64,000 nt of DNA from Alphaproteobacteria bacterium (lineage in GTDB: Bacteria; Pseudomonadota; Alphaproteobacteria; RF32; CAG-239): the NCBI GenBank assembly GCA_900769705.1, contig CAAGHP010000002.1, positions 23,843 to 87,842 of the forward strand, read 5' to 3'. Of the stretch, positions 1-8,482 are shown piece by piece (within the stretch, counting starts at the first letter, position 1; each line of letters starts with the position of its first letter). Below the pieces are notes generated by a model. It was not told the origin of the DNA, made no database searches, and worked only from the letters and a program-made list of their open reading frames with translations. A program made the position numbers and the translations under genes.

Positions 1-1
1 A

Positions 2-658
2 AACTGCATAGCTTATCAAAACGGAGAAATAGAAGTGCAGGATGAGGCGTCGCAGCTTGGAGCTATTTTGTGTGATGTGCGCAATAATCAGAGGATTATA
101 GACTATTGTTGCGGCGGAGGCGGCAAAAGTCTGCTGCTGGGAGCTATTTTGCATAACGACGGCTTGATTTATGCCCATGATAAAAACTTTAACCGTATGG
201 ATGGGTTAAAAACGCGGGCTGAGCGATTGGGAATTAAAAATATCAAAATTATCCAAGGGATAAATGCTGCCGATAAATTTGATCGTTTTATTGTAGATGC
301 TCCATGTTCCGGCAGCGGAACATGGAGGCGTTCGCCTGATGCTAAATACCGTCTTACGCCTAAGCAACTGAAAGCCATAGAACAAGCTCAGACCGAAATT
401 TTAGATATTGCCGCCAAGCATGTGTCTGACAGCGGACGGATTATTTATATGACTTGTTCGGTTCTGCCTGAAGAAAATGAACAAAGGATAGAAGATTTTC
501 TGCAAAAATATCCGGACTTTACGACTGTTAATATGAAAAATTTATGGGAAAGAAAATTGGAACAGCCATATCCTTTTACGGAAACGCGCTGGTTAAAGTG
601 TTCACCTCTGTTGACCGGTACAGACGGATTTTTTGTCTGTGTACTGCAAAAGAAATAA
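2..658 (+). CDS. rsmB: RsmB/Fmu-like 16S rRNA (cytosine-C5) methyltransferase, 5' end outside window
   Basis: Partial gene: the frame is open from base 2 and already reads a family-typical EVQDEASQL block, so the N-terminal part lies left of the window. This is the SAM-dependent catalytic domain of RNA m5C methyltransferases. It shows a YCCGGGGKS SAM-binding loop, DAPCSGSGTWRR (motif IV, PCSG) and MTCSVLPEENE (motif VI, TCS), the two cysteines used by this family for nucleophilic attack and product release. RsmB modifies C967 of 16S rRNA in E. coli; the exact target here is inferred. A 90-base gap without an obvious terminator separates it from lpxA. Confidence 0.88.
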   Translation, partial: NCIAYQNGEIEVQDEASQLGAILCDVRNNQRIIDYCCGGGGKSLLLGAILHNDGLIYAHDKNFNRMDGLKTRAERLGIKNIKIIQGINAADKFDRFIVDAPCSGSGTWRRSPDAKYRLTPKQLKAIEQAQTEILDIAAKHVSDSGRIIYMTCSVLPEENEQRIEDFLQKYPDFTTVNMKNLWERKLEQPYPFTETRWLKCSPLLTGTDGFFVCVLQKK

Positions 659-747
659 ACTGTAACGTTTTGTGTGTTGCAATCTGTCCGGACTGTTTGT
701 AGTCTTACGGATAGTTAATGTTTTATATGTAAAAAAGGAATAAGATT

Positions 748-1545
748 ATGGCTAAAATTCATGCTACAGCTGTTGTCGAAGACGGCGCACAAATCTCGGA
801 CAGTGCAGAAATAGGACCTTTCTGCTGGGTTAGCGCTCAGGCTAAAATCGGCGAAAACGTACGTTTGCTTGGACAAGTTACAATTTACGGAGATACGACA
901 ATCGGCGAGGGGACAGTTGTTTTTCCCGGAGCCAGACTTGGCTGCGGACCGCAAGATCACGGCAATGAATTTCAGCCGGGAGCGCGTTTGATTATAGGCA
1001 AACGCAATGTTATCCGCGAAAATGTGACTATGCACGCCGGTACGCCGAAAGAACACCTGACAACTGTTGTCGGCGATGATGGTATGTTTATGGTTAATTC
1101 GCATATCGCCCATGACTGCGTGGTCGGCAATAATGTGATTATGACTAACAATGCGGTAATCGGCGGTCATGTCCATTTGGGCGACGGAGTTATTTTGGGT
1201 GGCAACTGTGCGGTTCATCAGTTTGTGCATATCGGGCGCAAAGCTATGGTTGGCGGCGTTTCGGGCATTGCCCGTGATGTTATTCCGTTTGGCATTGCCA
1301 ACGGTATGCCGGCGCACCTGCGCGGTTTGAACGTTGTCGGTTTAAAGCGCAGCGGCTTGGAAGAAAGTGTTATCAAATCCTGCACCCGCGCATTTATGTT
1401 TATATTTAAAGGCTCTAACGGTACTTTTGAAGAGCGTGTTGCTCAAGCTGCCGAAAAATATAAAGACAATGAAATGATTATGGAACAAATCACATTTATT
1501 CAGGAATCTTTGGCCGGCAAACGCAATTTGACTATTGCCGATTGA
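748..1545 (+). CDS. lpxA: UDP-N-acetylglucosamine acyltransferase LpxA
   Basis: First enzyme of lipid A synthesis: it transfers a 3-hydroxyacyl chain from acyl carrier protein to UDP-GlcNAc in the cytoplasm. The 265-residue length is normal. The N-terminal ~190 residues show left-handed beta-helix hexapeptide periodicity, and HIAHDC at residues 119-124 carries the catalytic histidine (His122, equivalent to E. coli His125). The C-terminal ~70 residues are helical. ATG is preceded by AGGAATAAG. It stands alone rather than beside lpxD, fabZ or lpxB, which are not in the window. A hairpin terminator follows. Confidence 0.96.
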   Translation: MAKIHATAVVEDGAQISDSAEIGPFCWVSAQAKIGENVRLLGQVTIYGDTTIGEGTVVFPGARLGCGPQDHGNEFQPGARLIIGKRNVIRENVTMHAGTPKEHLTTVVGDDGMFMVNSHIAHDCVVGNNVIMTNNAVIGGHVHLGDGVILGGNCAVHQFVHIGRKAMVGGVSGIARDVIPFGIANGMPAHLRGLNVVGLKRSGLEESVIKSCTRAFMFIFKGSNGTFEERVAQAAEKYKDNEMIMEQITFIQESLAGKRNLTIAD

Positions 1546-1568
1546 TTTAGCTAATTACACGGCATAAA

Positions 1569-1597
1569 AGAGCCTCTGCAAACGAGGTTCTTTTTTT
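1569..1597 (+). terminator. terminator of lpxA
   Basis: An 8-bp stem (AGAGCCTC / GAGGTTCT, one G-U pair) with a 7-nt loop is followed by a run of T. It lies 24 bases after the lpxA stop codon. Confidence 0.8.
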
Positions 1598-1608
1598 ATA
1601 ACTTTAGC

Positions 1609-1638
1609 TTGACAAAAATCACAAAAAATGTATATATT
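1609..1638 (+). promoter_or_regulatory. sigma70-type promoter
   Basis: TTGACA at 1609-1614 and TATATT at 1633-1638 (18-bp spacer; overlapping TATATA gives 16) lie between the lpxA terminator and the gene at 1683. Confidence 0.65.
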
Positions 1639-1682
1639 TCAGCTAAATTCAAATTATTAACAATTTAAATTATTTTGAGCGT

Positions 1683-2363
1683 ATGAATATTTTAAAAAGA
1701 CTGTACTTACAGTACACAGCATTGAAAGGCAATTTTACCTTAGGTACTTTAATCGGCTTGTGCGAGGTTTATGAATATGACCTTGATGAAAGCAAAAATT
1801 GGCAGGCCGAAGTTGCATGGAATATGAAGTGGAGCCAAAAGGACGGCATGACAACAAACCGCGAGCTGCGCCGCATTTTGAGCATTTTCTTTGTCAACCA
1901 TACTTTTATGAGTGACAAAGCTTTTGAAAAGGTAATGGCTAATCGTAGACGAGTGCTGCCTTTGGTTATGGCTTGTTTGAAAAAACGTCAAAAGCCTTTG
2001 AATATGGTCGAAAGCACGGTTATAGCCAAACTTCCGCAAGAAAATTTTGAACTTCTGCCCCGACCTCTGCATCCGCGGATTGAAAAAGAGCTTTTGACTT
2101 CTGATGAGGTTCAGAAAGTTTTTTGGTACTGCAATCGGTTTGAACTTTCTACCGATTCTGAAATGAGCTTAGTACTGCTGGCTACCGGAAACAGTTATGC
2201 CGCCACAACCAGCAAAAATATTGACTATAAAAAGCTGCTGCTTGAATATGTCAAAAACAATAAAGAAGCATTTAACAATGATTATTCTTTTGATTTGCTG
2301 TGTAAACAGGACGGATTAAACGAGATCAAAGAGATTGTTTTAAGCCGCCGTGCTGATGTATAG
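1683..2363 (+). CDS. hypothetical protein, helical
   Basis: Unrecognised 226-residue protein. It has no signal peptide or membrane segment and looks all-alpha, with Leu-rich helices, suggesting a soluble repeat or solenoid-like fold. Residues ~125-145 contain NFELLPRPLH followed by EKELL, which resembles IFTLLPHNLS...GELLLIE in the next gene, so the two may be distant paralogs. ATG follows a weak GAGCG. The gene has its own TTGACA promoter and its own terminator, so it is expressed independently. No function is assigned. Confidence 0.75.
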   Translation: MNILKRLYLQYTALKGNFTLGTLIGLCEVYEYDLDESKNWQAEVAWNMKWSQKDGMTTNRELRRILSIFFVNHTFMSDKAFEKVMANRRRVLPLVMACLKKRQKPLNMVESTVIAKLPQENFELLPRPLHPRIEKELLTSDEVQKVFWYCNRFELSTDSEMSLVLLATGNSYAATTSKNIDYKKLLLEYVKNNKEAFNNDYSFDLLCKQDGLNEIKEIVLSRRADV

Positions 2364-2368
2364 ATTAA

Positions 2369-2402
2369 AAAACAGTGCCTTTTATTAAAGGCGCTGTTTT
2401 TT
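2369..2402 (+). terminator. terminator of the 1683-2363 gene
   Basis: AAAACAGTGCCTTT pairs with AAAGGCGCTGTTTT (one G-U pair) around a 4-nt loop and ends in T-rich sequence. The next -35 box starts 2 bases later. Confidence 0.85.
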
Positions 2403-2403
2403 G

Positions 2404-2432
2404 TTGACAAATTAAAGCACTTTGTCTATATT
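2404..2432 (+). promoter_or_regulatory. consensus sigma70 promoter
   Basis: TTGACA at 2404-2409, a 17-bp spacer, and TATATT at 2427-2432, upstream of the gene at 2472. The -35 box lies directly behind the preceding terminator. Confidence 0.75.
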
Positions 2433-2471
2433 TTCTGACATATTTCATATTATTATCTAAAGTGTATTTTT

Positions 2472-3566
2472 ATGGGAAAGTTTAATTATTTCAAAATGCT
2501 GTCAAAGGCCTGCACCAGCAGATTGACTGATTTGGAAGTAGATGAGTTATGCCAGCAATATTGCCGCAACGAGGCAAATTGGGCGGGCAATTTACTTTCG
2601 TTCCAGTTATCAAAAATACCGGATATTCAAGTTGCCGGCTACTTAAAAGTTTATGGTAAGAAACTGTGGCTGCTTTATTTCAAAATTATCGGCGCCAAAC
2701 CATACGGCACGGAAGTGCAAAAGCTGCTGATTTACGGTATGCCGTATGATATTTTTACGCTACTGCCGCACAATTTGAGCATTGACGGAGAATTGTTACT
2801 GATAGAAATGCAAAAAATAAACGAGTCGCCTGACGACAGCTTTATTTTAGCAAAACTGGAATGGTATTTGCAGCATTATGCTTTGTCGTTTGAGGCTTTA
2901 CTGAAGCTGATTGATCAGTCCGAAAAGCTCCAAGCGGCAAATAAATCTCAGAATTTTGCTGTGCTGCAGCCTTTGTGTTTTGCTGTGCAGAAATTTGCGG
3001 AAAGCTCTAAGCCCAATGCTTTGTCAAGCGTGGAAACACAGCTCAGAATTTTGAATTTAGCCGATGACGGACAGTTGATAAAAAGTCTTTTGCATTTCTT
3101 TGATATGAGGAATATTCCAAATGAAAAGGTTGTGCAAAAGCTGATTGAAATCGGTAATATCGATTATCTGAAAGAGCTTCTTTCACACAGCTGCGTTCAC
3201 GAACAAAAAGAAAAAGTCTACCATGCTTTTCCGCAGCTTAAAACTGAATTGTTGCTTTCCGAAATCGGAGCGGCGGCTTGTCAGCTTAATCGGAGCGAGG
3301 CTCTCTATGCCAAGCATCATGACTATGCTAAGTTGGTGCAGGGCTATTGTTCGGGATTTCCGATGTGCTTTCTCAGTGAATCAGGCAAAGTTATGCCGAT
3401 GCTGCTGATTTGCAAGGGCCTGTATATCAGCGCCGGCACCAAGGAAGGGCGTTGCCGCTGGATAGAAAAGGCAATTGAATATTGCCGCTTCTATAAGAAC
3501 ATTACAGAACTTCAACAGGTTATTCCTTTGCTGAAACAGGCTTTGGCTGAAGAAAAAGCTTTATGA
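2472..3566 (+). CDS. hypothetical protein, helical
   Basis: Unrecognised 364-residue soluble protein, predominantly helical by composition. Residues ~80-110 carry the LLP...ELLLIE segment that resembles part of the upstream gene. There is no signal peptide, membrane segment or recognisable catalytic motif. There is no convincing Shine-Dalgarno before the ATG; the leader is AT-rich, roughly 30 nt if transcription starts ~7 bases after the TATATT box. It is flanked by its own promoter and a strong terminator. Confidence 0.75.
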   Translation: MGKFNYFKMLSKACTSRLTDLEVDELCQQYCRNEANWAGNLLSFQLSKIPDIQVAGYLKVYGKKLWLLYFKIIGAKPYGTEVQKLLIYGMPYDIFTLLPHNLSIDGELLLIEMQKINESPDDSFILAKLEWYLQHYALSFEALLKLIDQSEKLQAANKSQNFAVLQPLCFAVQKFAESSKPNALSSVETQLRILNLADDGQLIKSLLHFFDMRNIPNEKVVQKLIEIGNIDYLKELLSHSCVHEQKEKVYHAFPQLKTELLLSEIGAAACQLNRSEALYAKHHDYAKLVQGYCSGFPMCFLSESGKVMPMLLICKGLYISAGTKEGRCRWIEKAIEYCRFYKNITELQQVIPLLKQALAEEKAL

Positions 3567-3570
3567 TTGA

Positions 3571-3632
3571 AAAAAACGTCTGCCGGAATCAATCCTCAAA
3601 AACAGGATAGATTCCAAAGCAGGCGTTTTTTT
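3571..3632 (+). terminator. long-stem terminator
   Basis: An interrupted stem (AAAAAACGTCTGC...GGAATC pairing with GATTCC...GCAGGCGTTTTTT, and an inner TCCT/AGGA) ends in seven T. It lies just after the stop of the 2472-3566 gene. Confidence 0.85.
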
Positions 3633-3655
3633 GTGCTTATAGAACATAATTTAAG

Positions 3656-3683
3656 TTGACAAGCTTTCTGTTTATTTTATATT
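3656..3683 (+). promoter_or_regulatory. sigma70-type promoter of the Y-family polymerase
   Basis: TTGACA at 3656-3661, a 16-bp spacer and TATATT at 3678-3683. No CTGT-N8-ACAG LexA-like box was recognised by eye around it. Confidence 0.65.
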
Positions 3684-3710
3684 TAGAACAATTATAGAAC
3701 AAGGTGCAAA

Positions 3711-4862
3711 ATGTCTAAAATAGCTTTGGTGGATTGCGATAGTTTTTTCGTTTCTTGCGAACAGGCGGATAATCCTGAGCTGCGCGGCAAAGCCGTCTGC
3801 GTGGTTTCTGGTGGAAACGGCTGTGTGGTTTCCCGCTCACGCGAGGCCAAGGCTGCCGGTGTAAAAATGGGACAGCCGCTTTTTATGGCAAAAAAGGAAT
3901 TTCCGCAGGTTTTGTATATATCCGGCCGGCATAAAAAGTATGAGGAATATTCGGCAAAGGTTATGACTTGTCTGCAAAATTTTACTTCCGATGTCGAGAT
4001 TTGCTCTATTGATGAAGCCTATTTGAATCTGCATGGTTTAGACAAGCTGTATAAACAAGATTTTGCAACATTGGCAGCTAATATCCGGCAAACGGTTTGG
4101 AAAAAATGCGGCATACCGGTTTCAGTCGGTGTCAGCTCGTCCAAACTATTGGCAAAATTGGCCAGCGATAAAGCCAAAAACAGCGGTGGCGTGTGTGTGA
4201 TAGAACAGGCTGATTTGCCGGAAGTTTTGGCGCAAACAGCGCTTGAGGATGTGTGTGGTTTTGGCCGGCAGCATACGGCAAAAATGAAAATGGCCGGAGT
4301 GTTTGACTGTCTGGAGTTTACAAAGCAAACCGACAGCTGGGTGCGTAAATATTTGGGAATCGCCGGACTTAATTTGAAATATGAGCTGCTAGGCTATGTC
4401 GTCAGCAAGGTAAAATCGCAGGCCGGTTTGCCGAAATCGATTCAAAGCACTTCAGCTTTGACTAAATTTACATCTGATATTGATGTGCTGAGAACCTCGC
4501 TGAAATATCACGTTCATGCGGCTGGACGCAAGCTGCGCGAAGATAACTGCTATTGCCAAACGGTTGGAGTAATGCTGCGCACCAAAGATTTTACCGTTTA
4601 CAGTAACTATATAAAACTAGCGCAGCCGACAAACGGCGAACAAGAGCTTTTTAAGGCGGCGCAAAGCCTGCTGCCAAAAATATATTTACCGAATATTTTG
4701 TATCGCAGCAGCGGCGTGATGCTGGAGCATTTGCTCAGCGCTAATGACTTTCAGCCTAATTTATTTTCTGTTACCGAATACAAAGATGATAAAATCAGCC
4801 GGGTTTTAGATGATTTAGAAAAAAGATTTGGCAAAGATGTGGTAAAAAACGGTTTATTTTAG
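3711..4862 (+). CDS. Y-family DNA polymerase (UmuC/DinB type)
   Basis: Translesion DNA polymerase of 383 residues. It has the N-terminal palm motif DCDSFFVSCEQ (metal-binding Asp, steric-gate-region Phe), SIDEAY near residue 100 with the catalytic Asp-Glu pair, and the thumb region VSVGVSSSKLLAKLASDKAK. Residues ~205-350 form the little-finger domain. The tail contains QPNLF, matching the beta-clamp binding consensus QxxLF. The family bypasses damaged template bases at the replication fork. There is no umuD-like partner next door. UmuC is favoured over DinB because of the C-terminal ending, but the subfamily is not certain. ATG follows AAGG. Confidence 0.9.
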   Translation: MSKIALVDCDSFFVSCEQADNPELRGKAVCVVSGGNGCVVSRSREAKAAGVKMGQPLFMAKKEFPQVLYISGRHKKYEEYSAKVMTCLQNFTSDVEICSIDEAYLNLHGLDKLYKQDFATLAANIRQTVWKKCGIPVSVGVSSSKLLAKLASDKAKNSGGVCVIEQADLPEVLAQTALEDVCGFGRQHTAKMKMAGVFDCLEFTKQTDSWVRKYLGIAGLNLKYELLGYVVSKVKSQAGLPKSIQSTSALTKFTSDIDVLRTSLKYHVHAAGRKLREDNCYCQTVGVMLRTKDFTVYSNYIKLAQPTNGEQELFKAAQSLLPKIYLPNILYRSSGVMLEHLLSANDFQPNLFSVTEYKDDKISRVLDDLEKRFGKDVVKNGLF

Positions 4863-4953
4863 AAAAAATAAACAAAAGTTGACAAATTTTTCTTGTACTT
4901 GGCCGAAAAATATGTTTTAATAAGCGTAAATAATCAAATACGGGAGAAATATA

Positions 4954-6357
4954 ATGGCTGAAGATACTGAAAATTTGCAAGAAGAAAAACTGAACGCCGA
5001 ACAGCAGGCTGAAGAAAACAATATTCCGACTATTGATAATATTGATAATGTTCCGCCGCTTGATGTTGAAATGTTTCAACAGAAGACCATGTTAGATTTG
5101 TTCAATAAACCGGATAATACTCCGGAAAAGCAGTGGTTGTATCAACAAATCAACGACTATCTGCAGGCTGGAAGTTTCACTGAAGAAGACGCGAATAACC
5201 TTAATCACCCCGTATATAATGAAATTTATCAGAACTATCTGAACGATTTGAGTTATGACATTAAATCGGATGTATTTTCACTGGACGCCGACAAAGTAAA
5301 TTCAGCCATTGAAAAGCTGCAAAATCTGGCATGCATGCAGTTTGCAAGCAATTTGGAATCGGCAAAACAATTTGACAAGGTAATGCGCATCCGCCTTTCA
5401 TCGGTGCCGCAGTTGGAATATGCTTTTGAAACTGCGGTTGTAGGACGCGATATTTTTAATATGATTAATTCCAGTTCAAATTCGGTTGCCACGCAGATAG
5501 AAGTAGAAAACAAAGTGCAAAGTTTGGAAGATTTGTATGATTATAAGATAATAGACAATGAGCAAATGGCGTTTGGCTATCATAATATTGCAATTTTGAT
5601 GGAACAGCTTTCGCGTAAAAAGTCTGATAGAATGGGCAACAACAATGAACAGCTGGCTTCATACGATTATATGGGGAAAGCTTTGCGCCTGACCAGCAAT
5701 CCGCAGCTGATAAAAACCTGCTTTGAGTATCTGCCGGATAATATGAATAAAAAGATGCTGTTTGTGCGCGAAGCTTGCGACCGTGCTTTGGAAAATTATC
5801 AAAATGACAGTGCGGCACTCTATAAAATCCACACACTTTATGGTAAATCTATGACCAAAGAATACATCAAGTCTTTTTTGCATATCAAAAACTATTCGGA
5901 ATATAAAGAAACTGTTTATCACTATAAGGAAGCTTTTAATTATGCCGATTCTAAGGAAAAGAAAATCAAAGCTCTGCGCGGACTGGCAAAATTGCAACAA
6001 CATACCGAACCGGAAAAAGCTTTTGAAGTTCGCTCCATTTTGGCCGAACAATTTTTGGAGGGTAAAACCAAAGTCCGTGAACTGATGAAACTGTCGCTGG
6101 AGGCAAAGCAGCCGAATATAAAAGCAGCATTACTGGAAAGCGCAGCGAATGAGCTGATAGACAGCAATACACTAAAAGCCGAAGAAAAATCCTTACTGCT
6201 TTCTAATGTTATTCATAATTTGCGTCCGTTATACGGTGAAAATAAAGAAAAATTGGCTAACTTGCAGAAAATAGAACAAAAATATTGTAAAAAAGAAGAA
6301 AAAAGAGACTTTATGGTCGGTCGGTTGTCATCAAAAGGAAATGATTATTTTAATTAA
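4954..6357 (+). CDS. hypothetical acidic helical protein
   Basis: Unrecognised 467-residue protein. Residues 1-35 are very acidic and Gln/Glu-rich, probably disordered. The rest is a long run of amphipathic helices of 30-40 residue periodicity, resembling a TPR-like alpha solenoid but with no clean TPR consensus. There is no signal peptide or membrane segment. ATG follows GGGAG with good spacing. It is a single gene with its own terminator. A scaffold or protein-interaction role would fit such a fold, but this is a guess from composition. Confidence 0.75.
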   Translation: MAEDTENLQEEKLNAEQQAEENNIPTIDNIDNVPPLDVEMFQQKTMLDLFNKPDNTPEKQWLYQQINDYLQAGSFTEEDANNLNHPVYNEIYQNYLNDLSYDIKSDVFSLDADKVNSAIEKLQNLACMQFASNLESAKQFDKVMRIRLSSVPQLEYAFETAVVGRDIFNMINSSSNSVATQIEVENKVQSLEDLYDYKIIDNEQMAFGYHNIAILMEQLSRKKSDRMGNNNEQLASYDYMGKALRLTSNPQLIKTCFEYLPDNMNKKMLFVREACDRALENYQNDSAALYKIHTLYGKSMTKEYIKSFLHIKNYSEYKETVYHYKEAFNYADSKEKKIKALRGLAKLQQHTEPEKAFEVRSILAEQFLEGKTKVRELMKLSLEAKQPNIKAALLESAANELIDSNTLKAEEKSLLLSNVIHNLRPLYGENKEKLANLQKIEQKYCKKEEKRDFMVGRLSSKGNDYFN

Positions 6358-6380
6358 GTTCAGTGTTTTTCTAAACTCCG

Positions 6381-6412
6381 AAAATTCCGCTTTTAAAAGG
6401 CGGAATTTTTTT
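6381..6412 (+). terminator. terminator of the 4954-6357 gene
   Basis: AAAATTCCGCCTTTT-type stem (AAATTCCGC / GCGGAATTT with inner CTTTT/AAAAG) followed by seven T. Confidence 0.85.
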
Positions 6413-6452
6413 GACCAAAATTAAAATAAAACAAAAGGTTAAGGTGTAAAAA

Positions 6453-6488
6453 AGTGTGTAAAAAAAACGACCGTTTTTTTTACACACT
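6453..6488. repeat. perfect 17-bp inverted repeat, 2-nt centre
   Basis: Left arm 6453-6469 (AGTGTGTAAAAAAAACG) is exactly complementary to the right arm 6472-6488, with AC at the centre. It lies upstream of the pheA promoter and downstream of a separate terminator. It could be a protein-binding site, a cruciform or a second terminator. Confidence 0.75.
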
Positions 6489-6591
6489 AAATTTATGGTA
6501 TTTTAATAATACAGAATTTTGCGTTTTTTGCAATAAATATTTAACTTTGCGCTATTTTTTTCACAATTCTGTAACAATCGGACTGCGGGGG

Positions 6592-6619
6592 TTGACAGTG
6601 CTGTTTTTTCGGCTAAACT
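6592..6619 (+). promoter_or_regulatory. pheA promoter
   Basis: TTGACA at 6592-6597, a 16-bp spacer and TAAACT at 6614-6619, giving a leader of only ~20 nt before the pheA ATG. That leaves no room for a classical attenuator. Confidence 0.65.
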
Positions 6620-6646
6620 ATTCAGCAAAACAGAAAGGAATACAAA

Positions 6647-7489
6647 ATGTTGAAAATTGCATATCAAGGCGCTCCGGGGGCATATTCGCACATTGCCTGC
6701 CATCAGCTTTTTCCAAATCAGGAATATGTGCCGTGCGACACTTTTGAAATCGCTATGGAAATGGTAAAAAACGGAAGTGTTGATAAGGCGGTTATTCCGG
6801 TGGAAAATTCCAACGCCGGACGAGTCAGCGATGTTCATTTTCTATTGCCCAAAGCCGGTTTACATATTGTCGGCGAACATTTTTTGCGGGTTGAACATCA
6901 GCTTATAGGCGTAAAAGGTGCAAAACTTGAAGATATTGTGTGCGCGGCGTCGCATCCGCAGGCATTGGCGCAATGCTCGGAATTTTTGCGGCAGCATAAT
7001 ATCAAGGCGCTGAACCGCATAGATACAGCAAAATCATGCGAAAAAATCGCACAGGAGCAAGATAAAACCAAGGCCGCGATTGCCTCGAAGCTGGCGGCGG
7101 AAATTTATGATTTGCAGATTTTGGCATCCAACATCGAAAACGCCGACAATAACACCACTCGCTTTTTGATTATGCAAAAAGAAAATGTGATTCCTATTGA
7201 TGACGGTGGAAAATTTATAACAAGTATTGTGTTTGTTACTAAACATATTCCGGCGGCTTTGTATAAGGTTTTGGGCGGATTTGCCACCAATGGAATCAAT
7301 ATCTGCAAACTGGAAAGCTATTTGCTGAACGGTCATTTCTTTTCGGCGCAGTTTTATATTGAGGTGGAACAGCATATAGAATCAAAAGCTTTACGTTATG
7401 CTATGGAAGAGCTGAAATTCTTTTCGGAAGAATATCAGATTTTAGGCTGCTACAAAGCCAATCAGTATCGGGAGCATAAAAACAAGTGA
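6647..7489 (+). CDS. pheA: prephenate dehydratase
   Basis: Converts prephenate to phenylpyruvate, the committed step of phenylalanine synthesis, in the cytoplasm. The 280-residue monofunctional form has no chorismate mutase domain. The N-terminal IAYQGAPGAYSH and NNTTRFLIM (the TRF motif needed for catalysis) mark the dehydratase domain. From about residue 190 an ACT domain follows (GGFATNGINICKLESYLL; the ES pair belongs to the Phe-sensing ESRP region), implying feedback inhibition by phenylalanine. ATG follows AAAGGA. Its stop overlaps the GTG start of the next gene by 4 bases. Confidence 0.95.
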   Translation: MLKIAYQGAPGAYSHIACHQLFPNQEYVPCDTFEIAMEMVKNGSVDKAVIPVENSNAGRVSDVHFLLPKAGLHIVGEHFLRVEHQLIGVKGAKLEDIVCAASHPQALAQCSEFLRQHNIKALNRIDTAKSCEKIAQEQDKTKAAIASKLAAEIYDLQILASNIENADNNTTRFLIMQKENVIPIDDGGKFITSIVFVTKHIPAALYKVLGGFATNGINICKLESYLLNGHFFSAQFYIEVEQHIESKALRYAMEELKFFSEEYQILGCYKANQYREHKNK

Positions 7490-8385
7490 AGTTTGCTCAA
7501 ACCCAAAAATTAGCTGATTTTTTACGAAAAAAACAAATTTTTCCGCAAATTTTGAGTATTAAAGAAATTTGTTTGGGCGGCAGTTCCTATAATTTTTGTG
7601 TAAAAACAATAAAAGGCGAGTTCTTTTTAAAGCTGATTTCCGCTAAACAAGTTGAAATTTACAGACTTCTGAAAAAGATATTGTCGCAGTTTGAATTTTT
7701 ATATCTGCTGCCGGAGGAAAAATTTGCAGATTTTTATCTGCTGGCTATGCCATATGTGGTTGGACGCAAGCTGAAATATAAAGACTGTTCGCCGGAGCTG
7801 TTTGCTAAACTGCAGGCGGAATACGCCAAGTTTCGGAATTGCAGTTTAGCGGCGGAATTTATCAAGCCGCAGCAGGATATGCCGAAAATAATTGCCAAAA
7901 TATCAGCCTGTCTGCAGCATGACAACAGCGTGGCCGGACGTTTGCTGAATAAATATTTTTGGCGGAAAATCAAACCTGAATTGGTGTGTTTGGATGGTAA
8001 CACCAAATTTATTCACGGCGATTTGACGGCAAACAATATTTTGGTTGATAAAGACGGAATACCATATTTACTGGATTTTGAGCAAGTACGCTACGGCTAC
8101 GAGATTGAAGATGTTTGTTATTTGTTTTTGCAACTCAGCGGTTTTCGCGGCCTGTGGGGTAGAATAGGGCGTTTTGCCCGTCTGCGGAAAATGATTGAAC
8201 CGTTGATGCAAAATGAAATCAGCGCGGAATATTGGCTTTATGGCATACAGCTGTTTTATCTTAATCATCTCTATCGCCGTTTGGTTAATCCCAAAAAACA
8301 CAGCAGCTTTCGCAAAGAAATGTGTCTGCTTTGGAGCCTGCGCCAATACTTTAGACTTTCTCGTTATTTGCATACAGTGGGATAA
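7486..8385 (+). CDS. APH/choline-kinase-fold phosphotransferase
   Basis: A 299-residue protein with the protein-kinase-like APH fold. FIHGDLTANNILVD (catalytic loop HGDxxxxN) and YLLDFEQV (the metal-binding DFE) are both present near residues 175-200. The N-terminal lobe is weakly conserved. The family phosphorylates small molecules such as choline, homoserine, thiamine or aminoglycosides; the substrate cannot be read from sequence. The start is a GTG whose last bases form the pheA stop (GTGA), so it is probably translationally coupled to pheA. Nothing specifically indicates antibiotic resistance. Confidence 0.8.
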   Translation: MKFAQTQKLADFLRKKQIFPQILSIKEICLGGSSYNFCVKTIKGEFFLKLISAKQVEIYRLLKKILSQFEFLYLLPEEKFADFYLLAMPYVVGRKLKYKDCSPELFAKLQAEYAKFRNCSLAAEFIKPQQDMPKIIAKISACLQHDNSVAGRLLNKYFWRKIKPELVCLDGNTKFIHGDLTANNILVDKDGIPYLLDFEQVRYGYEIEDVCYLFLQLSGFRGLWGRIGRFARLRKMIEPLMQNEISAEYWLYGIQLFYLNHLYRRLVNPKKHSSFRKEMCLLWSLRQYFRLSRYLHTVG

Positions 8386-8482
8386 TTTTTGAACGACAAA
8401 GAAAAACTCTGCTCAAAATTACCTGAATAAATCCGGTAATAACAGAAAACCGACCATAAATAAGGTAGTTTAGTATAACTTT

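Noticed and set aside
715..1317. 200-codon minus-strand frame opposite lpxA
   Set aside because: Exact shadow of lpxA; His/Asn-rich translation typical of an antisense frame; no start signal.
6598..6646. Phe-leader attenuator before pheA
   Set aside because: The predicted leader is only about 20 nt, with no Phe-codon run or alternative hairpins.
6454..6747. Open frame of 97 codons on the plus strand before and into pheA
   Set aside because: It crosses the perfect palindrome, the pheA promoter and the pheA start in a different frame; its composition is not protein-like.
7486..8385. Aminoglycoside resistance gene
   Set aside because: Only the generic APH catalytic motifs are present; overlap with pheA and lack of mobile DNA point to a housekeeping small-molecule kinase.
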